Positions 26,540 to 34,615 of a DNA stretch of 64,000 nt are shown piece after piece. The notes beneath the pieces are model-generated. The model was not told the origin of the DNA and searched no databases. It was given only the letters and a program-made list of their open reading frames with translations. The stretch's first letter is position 1, and each line of letters opens with the position of its first letter. A program made the position numbers and the translations under genes. Origin of the DNA: Staphylococcus delphini (GTDB lineage: Bacteria > Bacillota > Bacilli > Staphylococcales > Staphylococcaceae); the NCBI RefSeq assembly GCF_900636325.1, contig NZ_LR134263.1, positions 1,674,001 through 1,738,000 on the forward strand, written 5' to 3'.

Positions 26540-26677
26540 TTAACCCCCGACTAACATTTTAATTAGTGCGATAAGGCCTGTAAGGATAACCATTACATTT
26601 CTCACAATTTCTCTAATGTCCTTGCAACGCCTTATCTTTTTGTCTTTGAGAGTTTCCTCTCTTTCGACCCGATTCAT
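26540..26677 (-). CDS. 45-aa basic/membrane micropeptide
   Basis: ATG 26677 after GGGGTG (about 8 nt). First 27 residues very charged (MNRVEREETLKDKKIRRCKD…), then a membrane helix (VMVILTGLIALIKMLVGG). Its last codons form a GGGGG-AATTAA-CCCCC hairpin. Unknown function. Confidence 0.55.
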   Translation of the reverse strand: MNRVEREETLKDKKIRRCKDIREIVRNVMVILTGLIALIKMLVGG

Positions 26678-26813
26678 TTTTTCACCCCTTTCCTATTTTC
26701 TATATTCATTATATCACGCAATTCGTGATAACACACCCCTTTTCTCTATCTTTTTTTAATTTTTAGCATAAAAAATACTACATCGACTTAATGTGGTTAA
26801 ATTTTTGCGAGCT

Positions 26814-27665
26814 TTATATAATCACTATATTTATTTTTTTTAAGTTTTTAGAAAAAATGATTTTCTCCACCCCTTTTCGAGGATTGTGTACAGAGTAATT
26901 AATGTAATAATTTTCTGACTCATATTCTGAATACAGATCTTCTAATAATTCATCTATATCATATGTTAATATCCAATCTTTCATATCTAAGTACTTTTTT
27001 ATAGATTTAGCTAAATTTACGTGATCATCTTTATTATAGAAGTTTGTATACAACTGGTATCCTTTATTAATATATGGTGGATCAATAAACACAAAGCAAC
27101 CTTTAGCTTTACTTAAATCAACCTTTATAAAGTCCTCGGCATCTTTATTGCAAATTAGTATGCGATTTCTATATTTCGAAATCTCTTTAATTCTTTGAAT
27201 AAGGTTCTCTTTATTGAAACGACAATCCATTAAATAAGTACCATTTTGTGCTTTGCCACCAATAACCCCCGCTTTAATAATACCTGATCTATTGGTACGA
27301 TTTAAAAAGAACGTTGAAAAGCCTAAACTAATAATATTTTCCTCAACTTTTAAATCTAAAGAATGTTTTGATTCTTGAATTTTTTTCATTTTATACCAGT
27401 TTTCTATGTTCACTTCAGTCTTCTCAATTAATTCAATGAATTTTTCTGTATAGTTAATTGCAGACTCCCAGAAACAGTAAATTGATTTATCATAGTCGTT
27501 CAAAAGAATCTTATCTACTTTATTGTTTAGGAGTAATTTTACACCCACTCCAGCTCCTCCAGCATACGGCTCAGCATAACTTGTACAATTATTTTCTTTT
27601 ATTAAATATTCTACTAATTTATATGTTTTAGATTTACCACCTGGATATCTAAGTGGAGTCGTCAT
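26814..27665 (-). CDS. D12-class DNA adenine methyltransferase (Dam/DpnIIA-like)
   Basis: 283 aa. AdoMet-binding motif PLRYPGGKSK at the N-terminus, AEPYAGGAGVG, and catalytic DPPY at 195-198 (FVFIDPPY). The family methylates N6 of adenine, most often in GATC. RBS GAGGTGAT before ATG 27665. It starts 57 bp downstream of the ATPase-TOPRIM gene on the same strand, so the two are probably co-transcribed; the methylase may protect self DNA from that partner or be part of its switch. Recognition site not determinable here. Confidence 0.9.
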   Translation of the reverse strand: MTTPLRYPGGKSKTYKLVEYLIKENNCTSYAEPYAGGAGVGVKLLLNNKVDKILLNDYDKSIYCFWESAINYTEKFIELIEKTEVNIENWYKMKKIQESKHSLDLKVEENIISLGFSTFFLNRTNRSGIIKAGVIGGKAQNGTYLMDCRFNKENLIQRIKEISKYRNRILICNKDAEDFIKVDLSKAKGCFVFIDPPYINKGYQLYTNFYNKDDHVNLAKSIKKYLDMKDWILTYDIDELLEDLYSEYESENYYINYSVHNPRKGVEKIIFSKNLKKINIVII

Positions 27666-27722
27666 ATTATCACCTCATAACTATAGAATTAGCATATGCT
27701 AATTCTAGAAATATGGCCACCA

Positions 27723-29303
27723 TTAATTAATGTATATATTACTCTTTACATAGTTTATAGCCATTAAAAAATCGTTATTAAATTTTTCAATTTCCTTTTT
27801 TTGTTTATTTTTTAATATTGTAAAAACGTTGCAACCTCTAGTGTTTAATAATCTTTTGATTTCGTCATCTTTGTAAAACTCTTTAAAATATTCTCTAACG
27901 CGTTTGTTTTCTTTACAATGTTCACGTAACACATATTTCCCATTATCATACTCCAAATTATGTCTTATAGCATTTACGGTCTCATTAGCAGCAAAATTAG
28001 TCTTATTGAATTTCAAATCGTTCTCCCAATACTGTGATTCAGCAGGCTCATCTTCAAAAAATTTATATACAATTTGATCTGGCGGTAAACTAAATGGGAG
28101 TTTAATTACATTTTCATAATTAAATTTTTTGTCTCCATCTAATACAATAATCGAATTCTTTTTAAATTCAGTAACATTTGCTTTAATTAATGAGATGTAT
28201 TGTTCGGCTCCAAGTGTAACTTTAGATTCGATATTAATTTGGCTTTTAATATCCCTATTTAATATTCTTTTCAACATATCTTTTGCTTCTATATCTTCAC
28301 AATACACATTAATTTTTCTATCATTATTTGCTTTGTTTACTGTTGTTTTAAATTCCAAGTCATTAACAATATCACCAAAACTTTCAAAGTTCATGTTTTC
28401 GGTTTTACCTCTTGTATTTGTCAAATAATTAACGGCGATATCATTTGAGGTACGAGAATTCTTTTCAGTTTTTTGCTTTAATTCATAAATGTAATTTAGC
28501 ATAGTTGGTGAATGAGTTGTAAATATAATTTGCAGGCTATATTTTCCCGCTAAATTTAGTAATAAATCTAATAATTTTAATTGAGATTTAGGAAATAATG
28601 TAGCATCTAATTCATCTATTAAAACTATCCCACCATTATAAGCTTTATAATTTTCTTTAAGCTTTTTAAAGGACAATAAAGTTATTAGTATTTGACCAAC
28701 ATTGTCTTCACCTGAAGATGCAGATTTTATATCTTTTTCAGGTATATTTGTAGATATATTTTCACTTTTTTCTATTTTTGGTATTACACTATTTGTCCAT
28801 TCTATCAATAATTTTTTATCTTCCCCATCCAGTTCCAGTTTTTTTTCTTCATCTTCTTTTCTATAAACCATTGGAGTTAATCTTCTTAAGTCTAAATAAG
28901 ATGATGGCCAAGTAAAATTACGATCTTCATTACCTCTTAATACGAACCGTATATGATTATTATCCCTCTTAGTTGTACTTAATGTGTATAATTTACTTTT
29001 TCCTTCTAAAAAAATATTAATCTTATATTTTTTATCGGGTGTATCATATTTTTCGGATATCTTAAGGTGATTTTTAAATTCGCTTTCGAAATCTTCGTTG
29101 AACAATGTTTTATAATTAATGTCATTTCTGTCATTTACATTTCTAAAACTTAAAAACTGAGAAACTAAACCTAAGAGACTACTTTTCCCAGTACCATTTC
29201 TTCCAGAAATAACAGTTAACTTTCTTCCAAAATTAACGTATACATCTTCTAATTCTCTAAATTTTTCAATATGTAACTTATTTATTATTATTTTTTCATC
29301 CAT
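27723..29303 (-). CDS. OLD/PARIS-like AAA ATPase with C-terminal TOPRIM-like domain
   Basis: 526 aa. ABC/SMC-type ATPase: Walker A GRNGTGKSS (34-42), signature-like SSGEDNVGQ (about 190-200), Walker B GGIVLIDELDATLFP (about 220-234), H-loop TTHSP (about 262). After about 325 comes a TOPRIM-like region: INVYCEDIEAKD (Glu), then SIIVLDGDKK (DxD). OLD-family nucleases and the AriA/AriB parts of PARIS pair these domains; here both are in one chain. Downstream is a Dam-type methylase rather than a UvrD helicase or HNH gene. An anti-phage role is likely, the exact system unknown. Confidence 0.82.
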   Translation of the reverse strand: MDEKIIINKLHIEKFRELEDVYVNFGRKLTVISGRNGTGKSSLLGLVSQFLSFRNVNDRNDINYKTLFNEDFESEFKNHLKISEKYDTPDKKYKINIFLEGKSKLYTLSTTKRDNNHIRFVLRGNEDRNFTWPSSYLDLRRLTPMVYRKEDEEKKLELDGEDKKLLIEWTNSVIPKIEKSENISTNIPEKDIKSASSGEDNVGQILITLLSFKKLKENYKAYNGGIVLIDELDATLFPKSQLKLLDLLLNLAGKYSLQIIFTTHSPTMLNYIYELKQKTEKNSRTSNDIAVNYLTNTRGKTENMNFESFGDIVNDLEFKTTVNKANNDRKINVYCEDIEAKDMLKRILNRDIKSQINIESKVTLGAEQYISLIKANVTEFKKNSIIVLDGDKKFNYENVIKLPFSLPPDQIVYKFFEDEPAESQYWENDLKFNKTNFAANETVNAIRHNLEYDNGKYVLREHCKENKRVREYFKEFYKDDEIKRLLNTRGCNVFTILKNKQKKEIEKFNNDFLMAINYVKSNIYIN

Positions 29304-29550
29304 TTCCCCTTAACCTCTTTCAATGTGTAGTAATGTAATTATACAATAAATTTAGAACAACATGAATAGTGGATATAAAAAACGCAATCAACATCGGGGA
29401 AAGACGTTGATTGCTACTACACACATTCATTATATAACATCAATAAAGGTAACTCTAATAATTTTATTTATATTTAAGTCACGTTATTAACTGTAAAAAT
29501 AGGCCAATCATTAAAATTTGGGCTATAAAAATTAATCAGAAAATAGAAAT
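29304..29550. other. Intergenic, with a hairpin near 29390
   Basis: Contains GCAATCAAC…GTTGATTGC (29382-29413, 9-bp stem, 13-nt loop) about 80-110 bp upstream of the ATPase gene on the coding side. It could be an operator or leader structure. No gene. Confidence 0.45.
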
Positions 29551-29579
29551 AACCACCCATTAACTAGCCATGAGTGGTT
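29551..29579 (-). terminator. Terminator of the secreted protein/two-TM gene pair
   Basis: On the minus strand AACCAC-T-CAT and ATG-G-GTGGTT with a 9-nt loop, followed by ATTTCTATTTT, about 80 bp past the 65-aa gene. Confidence 0.65.
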
Positions 29580-29656
29580 GAAAATTTCGTTATATAATTA
29601 ACTTTATAATAAGAACTGTCAAGTCTGAAAGACATTCGTTTAAAAATAGCAACCTC

Positions 29657-29854
29657 TTAAAGTTTATTCTTTCTTCGCTTTGTAGTTTTTAACGGTAAAA
29701 ATATATAAATTAAAAACATGAGCAAAGCAACATAGACAAGGGAATAAATAATTATCATGATAAAATCGTCAGGCATAGGAACTAAATAATTCAAAGTACA
29801 GAATAGTAGTAGTGATAAAATACCAACTTTTAAAGAAAATTTAAACCTATCCAT
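29657..29854 (-). CDS. 65-aa two-TM protein, possible immunity protein
   Basis: Two membrane helices (about 7-24 and 31-55) with basic ends (…LKTTKRRKNKL). RBS AAGGGTGAT. Begins 10 bp after the stop of the secreted 173-aa protein. Small basic two-TM proteins next to exported hydrophobic peptides are commonly immunity proteins; this is inference from layout. Confidence 0.65.
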   Translation of the reverse strand: MDRFKFSLKVGILSLLLFCTLNYLVPMPDDFIMIIIYSLVYVALLMFLIYIFLPLKTTKRRKNKL

Positions 29855-29864
29855 AAAATCACCC

Positions 29865-30386
29865 TTACTGATAACCCCATTTTATTGGTGTTAAAACATA
29901 CACACCATCCGAATTCTTTTTAGATTTGAATTTTATATAAATCCCTTTACTAGTATCAACATTAGATGCTGCTATACTACCAAAGAAACCTCCAGCTGCA
30001 GCCCCAGGTATACCACCAGTTAACGCAGCAATCACACTAATTCCAGCAGCACCTAATGCAGCTATCGTTTTAGTGTATGCAGATGAAAGGTACAATGTCG
30101 CTGAATCTTCCCCAGTTACAATATATTGAGTTTTACCTGCTCTTAATTTGTCTTCAGCTTTATACTTTTTTATTTCTTCTTTTGTGAATATATCTTCTAA
30201 TTTATAACCTTGCTTCTCAAGCTCGTCAAACAAATCTTGATTGCTCAAATATTTAGTTTTTAATTGAGAGTTATCCGCTTTTTCTTCAGCGTTAGCAATA
30301 ACGGAACCAGATGAAAATGCAATAGGAGTAACAAATAACAAACTAGACAATAATAATAAAGATGTTTTTTTAGAATACTTCTTCAT
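29865..30386 (-). CDS. Secreted protein with internal Gly/Ala-rich hydrophobic segment (bacteriocin-like?)
   Basis: 173 aa. Sec signal peptide (KK…LLLLSSLLFVTPIAF, cleavage after ANA at 31-33), a charged region (34-85), a Gly/Ala-rich hydrophobic helix-hairpin (about 104-141, ALTGGIPGAAAGGFFGS) and a basic C-terminus (KFKSKK…). RBS AAAAGGAG. No Cys, so no lantibiotic-type or disulfide chemistry. The architecture suggests a pore-forming or killing-factor precursor paired with the two-TM protein downstream. No family recognised. Confidence 0.6.
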   Translation of the reverse strand: MKKYSKKTSLLLLSSLLFVTPIAFSSGSVIANAEEKADNSQLKTKYLSNQDLFDELEKQGYKLEDIFTKEEIKKYKAEDKLRAGKTQYIVTGEDSATLYLSSAYTKTIAALGAAGISVIAALTGGIPGAAAGGFFGSIAASNVDTSKGIYIKFKSKKNSDGVYVLTPIKWGYQ

Positions 30387-30775
30387 ATTAAAATCTCCTT
30401 TTTATAAAATTATTCCTTTTTCAACTTTCTAATTTGTAGTATAACATAATATTGTTTTATTTCAATTGATTTATTAATATTAAAGATGGAAACCATAGCT
30501 GTATGTGTTATATTGTGTAATTATGCTAAAATCGTTATTATCATACAAAAAACAGGGCAGTCGCAATGACCGCCCTTTTAATTATGTCGTGGATATACAT
30601 ATTATACCCATACTTTATTTAATTGTTCTCCAAAGCCAGCATTTAGCAAAATCAATGTTTTAACACATGCTAACATATTGAAAGGTATTTCCCTGCACCC
30701 AAAAACAAAATTGTACAAAAGTGGGTGCAGAAATTAGGTTAAGCCCCCGCCACACCTATTGCAGGCGGGGTGGTT
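30387..30775. other. Non-coding region with a small-RNA-like terminator and a third element end
   Basis: Holds an extended -10 (TATGcTAAAAT near 30523-30533) just before a short plus-strand hairpin (30554-30579), then DNA homologous to the right flank of att copies 1 and 2 (AATCAATGTTTTAACACAT…, TGCACCC…GGGTGCA and GGCGGGG hairpin), but without the att core. No protein gene. Confidence 0.55.
30554..30580 (+). terminator. Duplicated plus-strand hairpin, copy A
   Basis: AGGGCaGTC-GCAAT-GACcGCCCT followed by TTT. The same 28-bp block occurs at 32433-32460. Preceded by AAAAAAC and a promoter-like -10, so it may end a very short regulatory RNA. Confidence 0.65.
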
Positions 30776-30985
30776 TTATTTATTCTCTTGCTCCAGTTGT
30801 TTTTGATAATTGTATAATTTTTCGGCGTTTTTGAGTGTTAAATTATCAATAGCTCTTTCACCTCGACGCATCGCATTAATATTGCCGTAACTTACTCCTG
30901 TATCTTTGTTCACTTGGTAACTTGAAATATTTCTGTTATTTATTAGTTTTTCAATTGTTTTATATAAATCTTTGTAACTATTCAT
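30776..30985 (-). CDS. Small HTH DNA-binding protein (module 3)
   Basis: 69 aa. HTH SSYQVNKDTGVSYGNINAMRRGER, then LTLKNAEKLYNYQKQLEQENK, clearly related to modules 1 and 2. The start 30985 lacks a strong RBS. A GGCGGGG hairpin lies at its 3' side as for module 2, and a 27-aa membrane peptide gene lies just upstream as for module 1. Confidence 0.78.
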   Translation of the reverse strand: MNSYKDLYKTIEKLINNRNISSYQVNKDTGVSYGNINAMRRGERAIDNLTLKNAEKLYNYQKQLEQENK

Positions 30986-31011
30986 ATAATGGGAATGAAG
31001 CGCTTTTTATC

Positions 31012-31095
31012 TTAAAAAAATATAATCAATATAACTAAAATTAAAATACCTACAGATAATGCAAAAGAAATTTTCTGTTTTGTTTCTCTTTTCAT
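31012..31095 (-). CDS. 27-aa membrane micropeptide (paralogue of 24859-24942)
   Basis: ATG 31095 with AAAGGAGTGG upstream. MKRETKQK then one helix (ISFALSVGILILVILIIFF). Only four residue differences from the 24.9-kb copy, while surrounding DNA is more diverged, implying selection on the peptide. A strong hairpin (31120-31152) precedes it. Confidence 0.62.
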   Translation of the reverse strand: MKRETKQKISFALSVGILILVILIIFF

Positions 31096-31119
31096 TATTA
31101 CCACTCCTTTATATAATGA

Positions 31120-31152
31120 GAGGTAAGGAGCCCCGTATCGGGGTCTTACCTC
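31120..31152 (-). promoter_or_regulatory. Long hairpin upstream of the 27-aa peptide
   Basis: GAGGTAAG and CTTACCTC flank an inner CCCCG/CGGGG stem; it lies 25 bp upstream of the peptide start. It could block or expose translation, as structures do in type I toxin mRNAs. Role inferred. Confidence 0.45.
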
Positions 31153-31203
31153 AGAACACCTTGTAGATGAATGATAAGAGTAACAGGATAAAGGTGGTGA
31201 TCC

Positions 31204-31269
31204 TTATTTTGAAATCAACATCTTCGCAGTGTTCTTTTTTTGTTGTTTAATTCTTTGTGTTCGCTTCAT
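31204..31269 (-). CDS. 21-aa basic peptide
   Basis: ATG 31269 with a very strong RBS (GGAGGTGAGGGA). Product MKRTQRIKQQKKNTAKMLISK, eight of the first 16 residues Lys/Arg. It may be a leader peptide for the downstream hairpin and membrane peptide. Short, so uncertain. Confidence 0.4.
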   Translation of the reverse strand: MKRTQRIKQQKKNTAKMLISK

Positions 31270-31349
31270 TCCCTCACCTCCTGATTATGTTATAGCTCAT
31301 ATGAACTATAATATCAACCCTTTTCACTAACTTATTTTAAAATTTTCCG

Positions 31350-31380
31350 CATAAAAAATACCACACCGGTTAGGGTGTGG
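31350..31380 (-). terminator. Terminator of the 188-aa nuclease-like gene
   Basis: On the minus strand CCACACC-CTAACC-GGTGTGG then TATTTTTT, 65 bp past the stop of the gene at 31445. Confidence 0.85.
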
Positions 31381-31444
31381 TGGGTGAATAGGTAAGTATC
31401 ATAATAACTACTATAAAAATTTTTCAAATTTAGATTAAAGTTAG

Positions 31445-32011
31445 TTAATGATACTTTTTCTCTATACTAGTTATGTAGCTTTTCGCCATAAAATTATAAG
31501 AACTATTTTTTCTTAAAATATACATTGTTGCTGGATAATAATATTTATCCTTAAGATTTTTTCTTAACCCTAAAAACATAGCATTATTACTATTGTTTTC
31601 TATGAAAGCTATATCAATCTTTTGAGGATTTATAGAATTTTCTGGGATTATTACACATAATTTTATATCTTTATCTATAAAACATTTATGTAAGAAATTA
31701 TAATTGATTAAACGATCCTTTATTTTTGAATATTCATGATGCCTTTTAATAGAATTTTTTGTTATTTTACCTTCAGCTATTCTTCCGACAATCTTTTTAG
31801 CATTTATTTTTTCTTTCTGAGTATAATGTAACCCTAACAAATGTGGCAAATTATTCGTATGGAATGATAACTTGAATTTCTGTACATTTTTATGCTTTAC
31901 TTTTACTTCAAAATAGCCGTCACAAAAATTATTAATGTAATCGTTTAAGATGTTTTGCAAGTCAACATCATTTTCGCTATTTATTTTTAAATATGATTGA
32001 TTTGCAAACAA
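31445..32011 (-). CDS. 188-aa putative nuclease toxin (PBECR/barnase-EndoU-like)
   Basis: Soluble basic protein without signal or membrane segment. The pattern FKLSFHTNNLPHLLGLHYTQKEK resembles the N-terminal core of the PBECR4 class of phage-associated RNase-like domains, with later His (KRHHEYSKI) and Tyr/Lys-rich C-terminus. I base this on pattern memory only. It is transcribed alone, between its own terminator and a structured, terminator-containing leader. RBS AAGGGGTG lies 7-14 nt before the 32011 start. No protein antitoxin gene is adjacent. Confidence 0.5.
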   Translation of the reverse strand: MFANQSYLKINSENDVDLQNILNDYINNFCDGYFEVKVKHKNVQKFKLSFHTNNLPHLLGLHYTQKEKINAKKIVGRIAEGKITKNSIKRHHEYSKIKDRLINYNFLHKCFIDKDIKLCVIIPENSINPQKIDIAFIENNSNNAMFLGLRKNLKDKYYYPATMYILRKNSSYNFMAKSYITSIEKKYH

Positions 32012-32023
32012 CTAAAACACCCC

Positions 32024-32060
32024 TTAAAAATATCCCTACTTACCTAAAGTGAGTAGGGAT
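32024..32060 (-). terminator. Leader terminator before the nuclease-like gene
   Basis: ATCCCTACT and AGTAGGGAT with an 11-nt loop, followed on the minus strand by ATTTTTAA. It lies 13-49 bp upstream of the 188-aa gene start, so it would attenuate that gene. Confidence 0.75.
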
Positions 32061-32069
32061 TATGTATGT

Positions 32070-32145
32070 GAGTGGAGGCAAGAAGGTGTCTCTTGCGGGA
32101 CCAACAGTCAGATATAAGGCCTCTGCCGGGCTATACAATCCACTC
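32070..32145 (-). ncRNA. Structured RNA candidate upstream of the nuclease-like gene
   Basis: Closed by GAGTGGA (32070-32076) and TCCACTC (32139-32145), with an inner GCAAGA/TCTTGC stem and a GC-rich centre that stands out from the AT-rich surroundings. A neighbouring stem CTATATACAAT/ATTGTATAG overlaps its right edge. Transcription is presumed leftward, ending at 32024-32060. It could be a riboregulator or RNA antitoxin; no Rfam identity is claimed. Confidence 0.45.
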
Positions 32146-32436
32146 CTAATTGTATATAGTTTTTTACTACTAAGAACTAACTTGACGATAAAGAATTTTA
32201 GTTAGCAAGAAAGAGCATGATGGATATCCCTTTCTTCATAAATAACTATAATATCTTTTTGTTTCATATGCAACAGTTAGGGTTAAAAATTTTTTTACCC
32301 TTTATAAATATTTTTAGTACTTGTAAACTTTTGTTAGTTTTGATTGAGCATCTGAGTTAAAAATACCCCCACATCAGAGCGTATCTGCCTAAAAAGGAGT
32401 GGAGGCGTTGTCACCAAAATTATAGCACAAAAAAAC

Positions 32437-32460
32437 AGGGCAGTCGCAATGACCGCCCTT
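32437..32460 (+). terminator. Duplicated plus-strand hairpin, copy B
   Basis: Identical stem-loop to 30554-30576 (AGGGCaGTC-GCAAT-GACcGCCCT), but followed by TAAATA rather than a longer T run, so weaker as a terminator. Confidence 0.5.
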
Positions 32461-32509
32461 AAATATAATATAGTATGAACTTTTTAACGTATTATTTAAC
32501 TTCTATACT

Positions 32510-32752
32510 ATGATGCATGTGACCGGCAAATTATTAGGAAAAGAAAATAACCTGAGTATTCACAAATTAAGACATACGCATGCGACGCTGTTGTTAGAAA
32601 GTGATGTCCCAATGAAAGTTATTCAAGAACGACTCGGACATAAAACGATGGCAGTTACTGAACAAGTTTACAGTCACGTGACTGAAAAAATGAATCATAA
32701 AGCAAAAGAAAACTTTGAAAAATTCATAAATGATAGCCATATTTTCGGATAG
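32510..32752 (+). pseudogene. C-terminal stub of a tyrosine recombinase (integrase)
   Basis: About 80 codons with the catalytic end of a phage-type integrase: HKLRHTHATLL (His and Arg), ERLGHKTM (His) and YSHVTEKM (Tyr nucleophile). The N-terminal arm-binding and core-binding domains are gone. It sits 55 bp from the glnA att site, exactly where an integrase gene lies in an integrated element. Confidence 0.88.
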
Positions 32753-32806
32753 CTCTGCACCCATTTTGCACCCAAATCATATAAAAAGTGAAAACTGGGT
32801 GCAAAG

Positions 32807-32895
32807 ACAAAAACCCTCAAAGCCCGTAGCTTCAAGGGTTCCACGTATTAATACTGCTTCATATACTGCTCGACTTCCCATTCAGACACTTGCGT
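32807..32895 (-). repeat. att site in the 3' end of glnA (native copy)
   Basis: 89 bp covering the glnA terminator (AACCCTTGAAGC…GCTTTGAGGGTTTTT on the minus strand) and its last 15 codons. Repeated at 24575-24663 and 25919-26005. Because the element carries the same codons, glnA is kept intact after integration. Confidence 0.88.
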
Positions 32896-34188
32896 GCGGT
32901 AGTAGTCCCATTCGATAGATTTTGAGTTGATGAACTGGTTATAGATGTGTTCACCTAATGCGTCTTTTACGATTGGGTTTTCACGCATTGCTTTTAATGC
33001 TGTGTAAAGTGTTGATGGTAAGTCTTCAATACCTACCGCTTCACGTTCTTCACGGTTCATTTCATAGATGTTTTGGTTAACGGGTTCTGGCACTTCTAAT
33101 TTGTTTTTAATACCGTCAAGACCTGCTTGTAAGATTGTTGCTAATGCCATGTATGGGTTTGCTGCTGGGTCGACTGAACGGATTTCTACACGTGTAGATA
33201 AGCCACGAGAGCTTGGTACACGTACTAATGGTGAACGGTTTTTACCACTCCAAGCGATATAACTTGGTGCTTCATAACCTGGTACTAAACGTTTGTATGA
33301 GTTCACAAGTGGGTTACATACTGCTGTGTAACCACGTGCATGTTTCATGATACCTGCGATGAAGTGGTATGCATCTTCAGTTAATTGCATGTCGCTTTTT
33401 TCATCGTAGAAGGCATTTTCTTTACCTTTGAATAATGAAACGTTAAAGTGCATTCCGCTTCCGTTCACACCGAATAATGGTTTTGGCATAAATGTTGCAT
33501 GTAAGTTATGTTTACGCGCAATTGTTTTTACGACTAATTTGAAAGTCTGAATGTTGTCACATGCTGTAATCGCGTCTGCATATTTAAAGTCAATTTCGTG
33601 TTGACCTGGTGCTACTTCGTGGTGAGAAGCTTCGATATCAAAGCCCATATCTTCTAATTCTAACACGATGTCACGACGACAGTTTTCACCTAAATCTGTT
33701 GGCGCTAAGTCGAAGTATCCACCATGATCGTTTAATTCCATTGTTGGTTCGCCTTTTTCATCTAACTTAAATAAGAAAAATTCTGGTTCAGGTCCTAAGT
33801 TGAAATCTGTATAGCCTAATGATTCCATTTCTTTTAAGACACGTTTCAAGTTACTACGTGGGTCACCTGAGAATGGTTCGTGATCTGTTGTATAAATGTC
33901 ACAAATTAAGCGTGCCACTTTGCCTTGTCCAGCTGTCCATGGGAAAATCACCCAAGTGTCAAGGTCTGGATATAAGTACATGTCTGATTCTTCGATGCGG
34001 ACGAATCCTTCAATTGAAGAACCGTCAAACATCATTTCGTTGTCTAAAACTTTTTCTAATTGGCTTACTGGGACTTCCACGTTTTTAATTGTTCCTAAAA
34101 TATCAGTGAATTGTAAACGTAAATAGCGTACATTTTCTTCTTTGGCAAAGCGTCTAATATCATCTTTAGTAAAGTGTTGTTTTGGCAT
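32848..34188 (-). CDS. glnA: Glutamine synthetase, type I
   Basis: 446 aa, GSI-alpha. ATP-dependent amidation of glutamate, cytoplasmic dodecamer. Conserved [28 protein letters not shown], and NRSPLVRVP segments. RBS GGAGG 11 nt before ATG. Second gene of glnRA, 23 bp after glnR, so repressed by GlnR. The 3' end is the attachment site for the integrated island. Confidence 0.98.
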   Translation of the reverse strand: MPKQHFTKDDIRRFAKEENVRYLRLQFTDILGTIKNVEVPVSQLEKVLDNEMMFDGSSIEGFVRIEESDMYLYPDLDTWVIFPWTAGQGKVARLICDIYTTDHEPFSGDPRSNLKRVLKEMESLGYTDFNLGPEPEFFLFKLDEKGEPTMELNDHGGYFDLAPTDLGENCRRDIVLELEDMGFDIEASHHEVAPGQHEIDFKYADAITACDNIQTFKLVVKTIARKHNLHATFMPKPLFGVNGSGMHFNVSLFKGKENAFYDEKSDMQLTEDAYHFIAGIMKHARGYTAVCNPLVNSYKRLVPGYEAPSYIAWSGKNRSPLVRVPSSRGLSTRVEIRSVDPAANPYMALATILQAGLDGIKNKLEVPEPVNQNIYEMNREEREAVGIEDLPSTLYTALKAMRENPIVKDALGEHIYNQFINSKSIEWDYYRTQVSEWEVEQYMKQY

Positions 34189-34211
34189 TGAAAAATGTCC
34201 TCCAGTATCAG

Positions 34212-34580
34212 TTATTTAAAAAAGCGCGATAAATCCCCACGATTCAATGGTATCGAATCACGTTGTGGTTTTTGTGTCGTATCTACGAGTATTTGCTTTC
34301 TTAACCGCTCTTCTTCATCATTGAGAGTTTTTTGGCTATCCTCTAACATGATTTGTTTGATAGCTTTCATATTAAATCCTTTTTCTAATAAATGTTTAAT
34401 TGAAAGTAACGTTTCTAAATCATTCAAAGAAAAAAGCCGTTTGTTCCCCTCTGTGCGCGAAGGTGTTACAAGTTCATGTGTTTCGTAATAACGAATTTGT
34501 CGCGCGGACAATTCCGTTAAACGACTGACAACACTCATCGGAAATACAGGCATGTTGCGGCGAATTGTATCCTTATCCAT
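34212..34580 (-). CDS. glnR: Nitrogen regulator GlnR (MerR family)
   Basis: 122 aa. MerR-type winged HTH ([35 protein letters not shown]), coiled-coil, and a C-terminal tail ending DLSRFFK that in Bacillus senses feedback-inhibited GlnA. Represses glnRA when glutamine is plentiful. A consensus GlnR box lies upstream of its promoter. Confidence 0.97.
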   Translation of the reverse strand: MDKDTIRRNMPVFPMSVVSRLTELSARQIRYYETHELVTPSRTEGNKRLFSLNDLETLLSIKHLLEKGFNMKAIKQIMLEDSQKTLNDEEERLRKQILVDTTQKPQRDSIPLNRGDLSRFFK

Positions 34581-34615
34581 TTCCTACATCTCCTTGACTT
34601 TTTGAACTTGATATA

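Larger units (their letters stand above)
32012..32509. other. Long structured leader and junction region
   Basis: About 500 bp without a protein gene. From right to left it holds hairpin copy B (32437-32460), GGAGTGGAGGCG near 32396, a minus-strand promoter candidate (TTGCAT near 32265, TATAGT near 32242, 17-bp spacer), several stems and the 32024-32060 terminator in front of the 188-aa gene. Confidence 0.5.

Noticed and set aside
31445..32145. Classic type III ToxIN system
   Set aside because: No tandem pseudoknot-type RNA repeats and the protein does not resemble ToxN; kept only as an analogous layout.
32041..32160. T-box or tRNA-like element
   Set aside because: No T-box sequence (AGGGTGG-type) and no cloverleaf could be drawn; described only as structured RNA.
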